Source: Propionibacterium sp.
Lineage (GTDB): Bacteria; Actinomycetota; Actinomycetes; Propionibacteriales; Propionibacteriaceae
Direction of reading: 5' to 3'
DNA: 10,356 bases
NCBI GenBank assembly: GCA_012514785.1
Contig: JAAYZP010000149.1
Span: forward strand, 1-10,356
The notes below the pieces were generated by a model. That model was given only the letters and a program-made list of their open reading frames with translations, had not been told where the DNA came from and did no database searches. Of the stretch, positions 6,017 through 10,356 are shown in pieces. Numbering within the stretch: position 1 is the first letter of the stretch; each line of letters opens with the position of its first letter. Both the position numbers and the translations under genes were made by a program.

Positions 6017-7096
6017 ATGAGCGACGATCACATCGCCGGCCCGCTGTGGGATGCAGCACAGGAGTTTCCGCAGACGGCGCAATGGAACGATTCGGCCGAC
6101 ATGGACGAGCTGCGCCAGTCCATCGCCATGGGCGGTGTCGGCGCGACGTGCAACCCGGTCATCGCCTATACGACGATCAACCAGCACAAGGACATCTGGG
6201 GCCCCCGGATCCGCCGGATCGCCGACGACAACCCCACCTGGGGCGAGAGCGACATCGGCTGGCAGGCCATCAAGGACATGTCGGTCGAGGCCGCTGGGCT
6301 GCTGCTGCCAGCCTTCGAGAAATACAATGGCGTCAACGGGCGTTTGTCAGTGCAAACCGACCCGCGGCTGCACCGCAGCGCCGAGCAGCTGGTGGCGCAG
6401 GCTGTCGAGTTCTCCGAGCTCGCGCCCAACATCATCGTGAAGGCCCCCGCCACCAAGGTGGGCATCGAGGCGATCGAGGAAGCCACCTACCGCGGCGTCT
6501 GCATGAACGTGACCGTCTCGTTCACCGTCCCCCAGGCGCTGGTGGCCGGCGAGGCCATCGAGCGCGGCCTGCGACGTCGCGAGGCCGAGGGGTTGCGCGT
6601 CGACGACATGGGCCCCGTCGTGACCATCATGGCCGGGCGCCTCGACGACTGGCTGAAGGTCGTCGTCGAGCGGGAGCAGCGCTTCCTCGACCCGGGCCAC
6701 CTCGAGTGGGCCGGCATCGCCGCGGTCAAGCGCGCGTACCGGATCTTCCAGGAGCGCGGCCTGCGCTCGCGCCTCCTCGTGGCCGCGTACCGCAACGTGC
6801 TCCAGTGGAGCGAGTTCGTAGGCGGCGACCTCGTCCTCTCACCCCCCTTCAAGTGGGCGCAGCGGGTCAACGAGTCCGGGTACAAGCCGGTCTCGCGCAT
6901 CGACGCGCCGGTGGCCGACGACGTCATGGAGACCCTGCTGGCCATCCCCGAATTCGTGCGCGCCTACGAGCCCGACGGCATGACGATCGACGAGTTCGAT
7001 CATTTCGGCGCCACCCTCCGCACGATGCGTCAGTTCCTCGGCGCCGACGCCGACCTCGACGCCCTGGTCCGCGAGGTCCTGGTTCCGGCCCCCTGA
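6017..7096 (+). CDS. Transaldolase-family protein with Gln in place of the catalytic Glu; possible class I aldolase of the inositol pathway
   Basis: The 359-residue protein is a transaldolase-family TIM barrel. By eye, against E. coli TalB, the Schiff-base lysine is Lys142 in VKAPAT, the barrel asparagine is Asn46 in TCNP, Thr166 lies in NVTVSF, and the phosphate-binding arginine is Arg208 in AGRLDDW. Two active-site positions differ. The catalytic Glu of TalB (Glu96, in the E.DPRL motif) is Gln113 here (SVQTDPRL), and TalB Phe178 is replaced by Met205. Gln at the first position is also found in fructose-6-phosphate aldolase. The start is secure: ATG with GAGGAGG 4 bases upstream (6006-6012). 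The gene shares a promoter box with the iol operon, and a palindrome follows 7 bases after its stop. It may cleave or rearrange a sugar phosphate in inositol breakdown. The family is sure; the reaction is unknown. Confidence 0.88.
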   Translation: MSDDHIAGPLWDAAQEFPQTAQWNDSADMDELRQSIAMGGVGATCNPVIAYTTINQHKDIWGPRIRRIADDNPTWGESDIGWQAIKDMSVEAAGLLLPAFEKYNGVNGRLSVQTDPRLHRSAEQLVAQAVEFSELAPNIIVKAPATKVGIEAIEEATYRGVCMNVTVSFTVPQALVAGEAIERGLRRREAEGLRVDDMGPVVTIMAGRLDDWLKVVVEREQRFLDPGHLEWAGIAAVKRAYRIFQERGLRSRLLVAAYRNVLQWSEFVGGDLVLSPPFKWAQRVNESGYKPVSRIDAPVADDVMETLLAIPEFVRAYEPDGMTIDEFDHFGATLRTMRQFLGADADLDALVREVLVPAP

Positions 7097-7103
7097 CGCC
7101 TTG

Positions 7104-7144
7104 AGTGGTCTTGAAACCACCGATTCGGTGGTTTCAAGACCACT
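7104..7144. terminator. 41-bp near-perfect nested palindrome; probable terminator
   Basis: Bases 7104-7123 are the exact reverse complement of 7125-7144, with a single central T, so a stem of about 19 bp with an ATT loop can form. It starts 7 bases after the transaldolase stop. No T-run follows on either side, as is common in high-GC actinobacteria. Each arm is itself a smaller inverted repeat (GTGGT, six bases, ACCAC), so two small hairpins could form instead of one long one. It may end transcription from the left, or serve as a protein-binding or mobile-element-derived site. Confidence 0.7.
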
Positions 7145-7168
7145 GAGGGTGCCGCGGGCCTTCGCTGC

Positions 7169-7174
7169 AAGACT
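7169..7174 (+). promoter_or_regulatory. Possible -10 of a leaderless amylase transcript
   Basis: AAGACT lies 7 bases before the ATG at 7182 and matches the key A and final T of the actinobacterial -10 TAnnnT. No Shine-Dalgarno sequence is visible before this ATG, which fits a leaderless message. A similar CAGACT precedes the next gene. The first base is not T and no -35 is clear, so this is weak. Confidence 0.25.
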
Positions 7175-7181
7175 GGCCCCC

Positions 7182-8600
7182 ATGCGTCGCCTCGCCCCCA
7201 CCCTGCTCACCGCCGCGCTCCTGCTGGCCGGCTGCAGCGCCGGCTCCGACGAGCCGCCCGCCCCGGAGGTGCCGCTGGCGCCCGAGCCCGTGCCGAGCGT
7301 CGGCGTGCAGCTCTTCCAGTACAACTGGCACTCCGTCGCCCGCGAATGCACCGAGGTGCTCGGCCCGAACGACTTCGACTTCGTGCTGCTCTCCCCCGCG
7401 CAGGAACACATCCAGGGCGAGCAGTGGTGGACCTCCTACCAGCCGGTGAGCTACCGGATCGACTCCAAGCTCGGTAGCCGCGACGAGTTCGCCGACATGG
7501 TGGCCGCCTGCCACGACGTGGGTGTGAAGGTGATCGCGGACGCCGTGGTCAACCACATGGCCGGGGTCGACGGCGGCGTCGGTGTGGCCGGCTCCGAGTT
7601 CACCCACTACGAGTACCCGGGGCTGTACTCCTTCGACGACTTCCACCACTGCGGATTGACGCCCGACGACGACATCGCCAACTACCGCGACCAGGCACAG
7701 GTGCAGACCTGCGAGCTCTCCAACCTGGCGGACCTCGCCACCGGCGAACCCCACGTGCAGGAGGCGATCGCCGGCTACCTGAACGACCTCGTCTCGCTCG
7801 GCGTGGACGGGTTCCGCATCGACGCCGCCAAGCACATGCACGCCGACGACGTCGCCGCCATCGTCGAGCGCATCGACGGCGAGCCCGTCATCATCTCCGA
7901 GGTGATCCGCGCCGGCGGCGAACCGATCCAGCCGGAGGACTACCTCGACGTCGGCGCGGTCTTCGGCTTCGGCTTCGCCCGCGACATCGCGGGCATCGTG
8001 CAGGGCGGTTCGCTGCGCCTCGGCGTCGAACTCCGCGACGGCACGGTGCCCAGCGAGCAGGCGTACACCTTCGTGACCAACCACGACACGGAGCGCGGCC
8101 ACCAGACCCTGTCCTACCGCGACGGCGACCAGTTCCGGCTGGCGAGCCTGCTGATGATGGCCAGCGACTACGGCACCCCCGTCCTCTACAGCGGCTACGC
8201 CTACTCCGAGCACGACGCCGGCCCGCCCCAGACGGACGGGCGCGTCGACGACGTCGTGTGCGCCACCGACGACGCACCCGCCGACGGCGAGTTCCTCTGC
8301 CTCGACGAGCAGCAGGTGGCGATGGCGTCGTGGCGGGCCCAGGTGGGTGACGCTGGCATCGAGAACCAGGTGGTGCAGGAGCGGGTGCTCGCGTTCGACC
8401 GTGGCGACGTGGGGCTCGTGGCGCTGTCCCCGCACCCGGAGCCGCGCGTGCTCGAGCTCACCACCAACCTGCCCGACGGCAACTACTGCGACGTGCTGGG
8501 CGACGACTGCAGCATCACCGTCGCCGATGGCCGGGTCACGCTCACCGTCCCGCCGATGGGCGGGGTGGCGCTCCACGTCGGGGCCATGGGCCAGGGCTGA
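7182..8600 (+). CDS. Alpha-amylase (GH13, subfamily 32-like), surface lipoprotein
   Basis: This enzyme hydrolyses internal alpha-1,4 links of starch or glycogen outside the cell. The 472-residue protein begins with a lipoprotein signal: two Arg, a hydrophobic run and the lipobox LLAGC with Cys18 as lipid anchor, then a Pro/Glu-rich linker to about residue 39. The catalytic barrel follows, opening with VGVQLFQYNW. GH13 regions are clear: DAVVNH (120-125), GFRIDAAKH with nucleophile Asp214, ISEV with acid/base Glu240, and TNHD with Asp302. A C-terminal beta domain covers about residues 395-467. The sequence resembles Streptomyces amylases. No starch-binding module is present, and anchoring rather than release is unusual compared with those. 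The ATG at 7182 is chosen because the signal peptide starts there; an in-frame TTG at 7101 lies before the palindrome and would bury the signal. No ribosome site is visible. It has no evident tie to the iol genes. Confidence 0.93.
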   Translation: MRRLAPTLLTAALLLAGCSAGSDEPPAPEVPLAPEPVPSVGVQLFQYNWHSVARECTEVLGPNDFDFVLLSPAQEHIQGEQWWTSYQPVSYRIDSKLGSRDEFADMVAACHDVGVKVIADAVVNHMAGVDGGVGVAGSEFTHYEYPGLYSFDDFHHCGLTPDDDIANYRDQAQVQTCELSNLADLATGEPHVQEAIAGYLNDLVSLGVDGFRIDAAKHMHADDVAAIVERIDGEPVIISEVIRAGGEPIQPEDYLDVGAVFGFGFARDIAGIVQGGSLRLGVELRDGTVPSEQAYTFVTNHDTERGHQTLSYRDGDQFRLASLLMMASDYGTPVLYSGYAYSEHDAGPPQTDGRVDDVVCATDDAPADGEFLCLDEQQVAMASWRAQVGDAGIENQVVQERVLAFDRGDVGLVALSPHPEPRVLELTTNLPDGNYCDVLGDDCSITVADGRVTLTVPPMGGVALHVGAMGQG

Positions 8601-8627
8601 GGACCCCAGCTGGCGGCCGGGCCGTGA

Positions 8628-8633
8628 CAGACT
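8628..8633 (+). promoter_or_regulatory. Possible -10 of a leaderless folP2-like transcript
   Basis: CAGACT lies 8 bases before the GTG at 8642 and resembles the AAGACT placed 7 bases before the amylase start. There is no Shine-Dalgarno sequence. The gene could alternatively be read through from the amylase, since no terminator is seen in the 41 bases between them. Confidence 0.22.
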
Positions 8634-8641
8634 TGGGCGTC

Positions 8642-9535
8642 GTGAGCACTCTCCCCCGGCCCGCCCCGCTCGTCCTCGGCGGTCAACGCTTCGACGCCGC
8701 CCGCCCCGCCGTGATGGGCATCATCAACCGCACCCCCGACTCCTTCTTCCCGGCCGCGCGCTTCGCCGACGACGCGAGCGCGCTGGCCCGCATCGCCGCG
8801 ATGCTCGACGAGGGCGTGGACATCGTCGACGTCGGCGGCGTCCGCGCCGGCCAGGACGGCGACTGGGTGAGCGAGGCCGAGGAGATCGACCGCGTCCGGC
8901 CGCTGCTGCGAGCCGTACGCGAGCGGTTCCCGTCGCTCGTCCTCTCGCTCGATACCTGGCGCGCCGGGGTGGCGGAGGCCTGCCGCGGGCTGATCGACCT
9001 CGTCAACGACACCTGGGCCGGCGCCGACCCCGAGCTGCTGACCGTCGCGGCCGACCAGGGCGTCGGCTACCTCGTCTCGCACACCGGCGGGCTGGCTCCC
9101 AGGACGGACCCCGTCGGCGTCGACTACGGCCCGGGCGACGACGCCGTGGTCGACGACGTCCTCGCCGGCCTCGCATCGGGTGCCGCCCGCGCCCTCGAAG
9201 CGGGCATCCGGCCCGACGGGGTGATCGTCGACCCCACGCTCGACTTCGGCAAGACGACCCTCAACTCGCTGGCGCTCGTGCGCTCCACCGCCCGGATCGT
9301 CGCGCTCGGATTCCCCGTGCTGCAGGCGATCAGCCGCAAGGACTTCGTCGGCGAGACGCTCGACCTGCCCATCGACGACCGCCTCGAGGGGACGCTGGCC
9401 GCCACCGCGGTGGCGGCCTGGCAGGGGGCGACGGCGTTCCGGGCGCACGACGTGCTGGCCACCCGGCGGGTGCTGGACATGGTGGCCAGCATCCGCGGCG
9501 ACCGCCCTCCGCTCCACACGGACCGGGGACGCTGA
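8642..9535 (+). CDS. folP2: FolP2-type dihydropteroate synthase homologue (actinobacterial second copy)
   Basis: The family makes dihydropteroate from a pterin pyrophosphate and p-aminobenzoate, but the actinobacterial FolP2 branch has been reported to lack this activity in mycobacteria. The 297-residue protein has a pterin-binding TIM barrel: MGIINRTPDSF (25-35), SLDTWRA (102-108), VNDTW (121-125), VDPTLDFGK (196-204), and SRKDFVGET (231-239). The second active-site loop reads DVGGVRAGQDGD (63-74) instead of the GGESTRPG of true synthases. Together with RTPDSF and DTWRA, this is the FolP2 pattern. The start is GTG at 8642; an in-frame GTG at 8624 would add six residues, and neither has a ribosome site. 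No other folate gene is near. Dihydropteroate synthase activity is doubtful, and the real substrate is unknown. Confidence 0.87.
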   Translation: MSTLPRPAPLVLGGQRFDAARPAVMGIINRTPDSFFPAARFADDASALARIAAMLDEGVDIVDVGGVRAGQDGDWVSEAEEIDRVRPLLRAVRERFPSLVLSLDTWRAGVAEACRGLIDLVNDTWAGADPELLTVAADQGVGYLVSHTGGLAPRTDPVGVDYGPGDDAVVDDVLAGLASGAARALEAGIRPDGVIVDPTLDFGKTTLNSLALVRSTARIVALGFPVLQAISRKDFVGETLDLPIDDRLEGTLAATAVAAWQGATAFRAHDVLATRRVLDMVASIRGDRPPLHTDRGR

Positions 9536-9561
9536 GGCCTGCCGCTCAGGTCCGACCATTC

Positions 9562-9590
9562 GGGCGGAAATGCCACCCCGCCCACTTTCC
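9562..9590 (+). terminator. Candidate terminator after folP2-like gene
   Basis: GGGCGG (9562-9567) pairs with CCGCCC (9578-9583) across a 10-base loop, followed by ACTTTCC with a short T-run. It lies 27 bases after the stop of the pterin-synthase homologue and before the mutA promoter region. The stem is short but entirely G-C. Confidence 0.4.
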
Positions 9591-9606
9591 CAGGGGCCCT
9601 CTGGAC

Positions 9607-9656
9607 TAGGGTAAATCCTGCGGGGCAGGACCGAACGCCCCAGGACCCGGATGGAG
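9607..9656 (+). promoter_or_regulatory. mutA promoter -10 and leader with small hairpins
   Basis: TAGGGT (9607-9612) fits an actinobacterial -10 in an otherwise G/C-rich gap; no convincing -35 is seen. The leader of about 40 bases holds CCTGC/GCAGG around GGG (9617-9629) and an alternative stem GGGGC/GCCCC (9622-9626 with 9637-9641). It ends with GGAG (9653-9656), 4 bases before the mutA ATG. It is far too short for a cobalamin riboswitch. Confidence 0.4.
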
Positions 9657-9660
9657 AACG

Positions 9661-10356
9661 ATGAGCGCTGAGACGCAAGACTTCAACCTGGCCGCTGACT
9701 TCGCCACCCCCACCCAGGAGGACTGGGAGCGGGAAGTACTGAAGGTTTTGAACCGCAGGCGGCCTGAAGGTAAAGAGCTAGGCATCGAGCAGGCGTACAA
9801 GCGCCTCACAAGCACGACCGTCGACGGACTGACGATCAAGCCCCTGTACGTGGCCGAGGACGGCGTGGACGAGCTGGGCTACCCCGGCGTCGCCCCCTTC
9901 ACCCGCGGCACCACGGTGCGCACGGGCGAGATGGAAGGCGCCTGGCACATCGCCCAGCTGCACGAGGACGGCGACGTCGCCACCACCAGGCCCGCGGTGC
10001 TCGCGGACCTCGAGCGGGGCGGCACGGCGGTCTACCTCCGCGTGGATCCCGATGCGATCGCCGTCGACGACGTCGGCGCCGCGCTGGGCGAGGTGATTCT
10101 CGACCTCGCACCGATCTACCTGACTTCGAGGACCCAGCAGTGGGCGGCCGCAGAGGCCCTCGTCGCCGTCCTCGGCAAGGGCGACGCCGGGAAGGTCTCC
10201 GGCAACCTCGGCATCGACCCGATCGGCGCGGCCGCGCTGGCCGGCACCGAAGCCGACCTCGGCGTCCTCGCGAAGGCCGTCGAACTCGCCAAGCCCTACC
10301 CGGGCGTGCGGCCCATCGTGGTCGACGCGACGATCTACCACAACGCCGGCGCCGGC
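9661..10356 (+). CDS. mutA: Methylmalonyl-CoA mutase small (beta) subunit, N-terminal part
   Basis: The mutase interconverts succinyl-CoA and methylmalonyl-CoA with adenosylcobalamin; the small subunit pairs with the catalytic large subunit MutB. The 232 residues visible, of about 640 expected, cover the N-terminal arm (DWEREVLKVLNRRRP, 21-35) and the first part of the TIM barrel. That part includes LGYPGVAPFTRGTT (72-85), LRVDPDAIA (126-134), NLGIDPIGAAALAG (182-195) and IYHNAGAG (225-232) at the window edge. These match the Propionibacterium small subunit very well. The large-subunit RGPY motif after the PFTRG-like position is missing (RGTTVR instead), so this is MutA, not MutB. The ATG at 9661 follows GGAG. 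mutB normally follows mutA and would lie beyond the right edge. In propionate-forming actinomycetes it works in the Wood-Werkman cycle. Confidence 0.95.
   Translation, partial: MSAETQDFNLAADFATPTQEDWEREVLKVLNRRRPEGKELGIEQAYKRLTSTTVDGLTIKPLYVAEDGVDELGYPGVAPFTRGTTVRTGEMEGAWHIAQLHEDGDVATTRPAVLADLERGGTAVYLRVDPDAIAVDDVGAALGEVILDLAPIYLTSRTQQWAAAEALVAVLGKGDAGKVSGNLGIDPIGAAALAGTEADLGVLAKAVELAKPYPGVRPIVVDATIYHNAGAG

Noticed and set aside
7101..7181. Amylase starting at TTG 7101
   Set aside because: It would translate the 41-bp palindrome and place 27 residues before the lipoprotein signal peptide.
7134..8576. Minus-strand open frame of 480 codons opposite the amylase
   Set aside because: It is a mirror frame of a gene with intact catalytic motifs, and its translation is Val/His/Gly/Asp-rich with no domain.
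8347..9609. Plus-strand frame of 420 codons and minus-strand frame of 358 codons (8483-9559) over the FolP2-like gene
   Set aside because: Both are shadow frames dominated by Arg/Pro or His/Val/Gly; the pterin-synthase motifs lie in the third frame.
9607..9660. Cobalamin riboswitch before mutA
   Set aside because: The gap is too short and no B12-box-like sequence is visible.
9661..10356. Methylmalonyl-CoA mutase large subunit (mutB)
   Set aside because: The RGPY-type substrate motif of the catalytic subunit is replaced by RGTTVR, and the N-terminus matches the small subunit.

Overview
The window is GC-rich, densely packed bacterial DNA with strong third-position G/C bias, GTG and TTG starts, and actinobacterial families: a methylmalonyl-CoA mutase small subunit closely resembling that of Propionibacterium, a FolP2-type dihydropteroate synthase paralogue, and a Streptomyces-type GH13 amylase. 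I infer an actinomycete, probably of the Propionibacteriales; the species cannot be named from the sequence.

Positions 1-5058 (minus strand, read right to left) hold an inositol-degradation operon: iolC kinase, iolB isomerase, iolD ring-opening hydrolase, then mmsA/iolA semialdehyde dehydrogenase, which runs off the left edge. The first three genes overlap or nearly touch, so translation is probably coupled. Divergent from it, on the plus strand, lie a GntR/UTRA regulator (5186-5932) and a transaldolase-family gene (6017-7096). The iolC promoter and the transaldolase promoter carry the same 14-base box (ACTTTGTnTTGACA) over their -35 elements. This suggests that the regulator controls both units and that the transaldolase-like protein belongs to the inositol pathway. 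That protein keeps the Schiff-base lysine but has Gln where classical transaldolases have the catalytic Glu, a feature of fructose-6-phosphate-aldolase-like enzymes.

A 41-bp near-perfect palindrome (7104-7144) closes the catabolic region. Beyond it, all on the plus strand, come an alpha-amylase lipoprotein (7182-8600), a FolP2-type pterin-synthase-like protein (8642-9535), and the start of mutA (9661 to the right edge). MutA belongs to propionyl-CoA/succinyl-CoA interconversion, which fits a propionate-forming actinomycete and links loosely to the acyl-CoA output of MmsA.

The first 165 bases contain a 42-bp perfect inverted repeat inside mmsA. It makes the reading frame turn back on itself after residue 411, which looks like a fold-back chimera (amplification or assembly) at a contig end rather than biology. 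No tRNA, rRNA, CRISPR array or intact mobile element was seen. No gene-free stretch exceeds about 130 bases.
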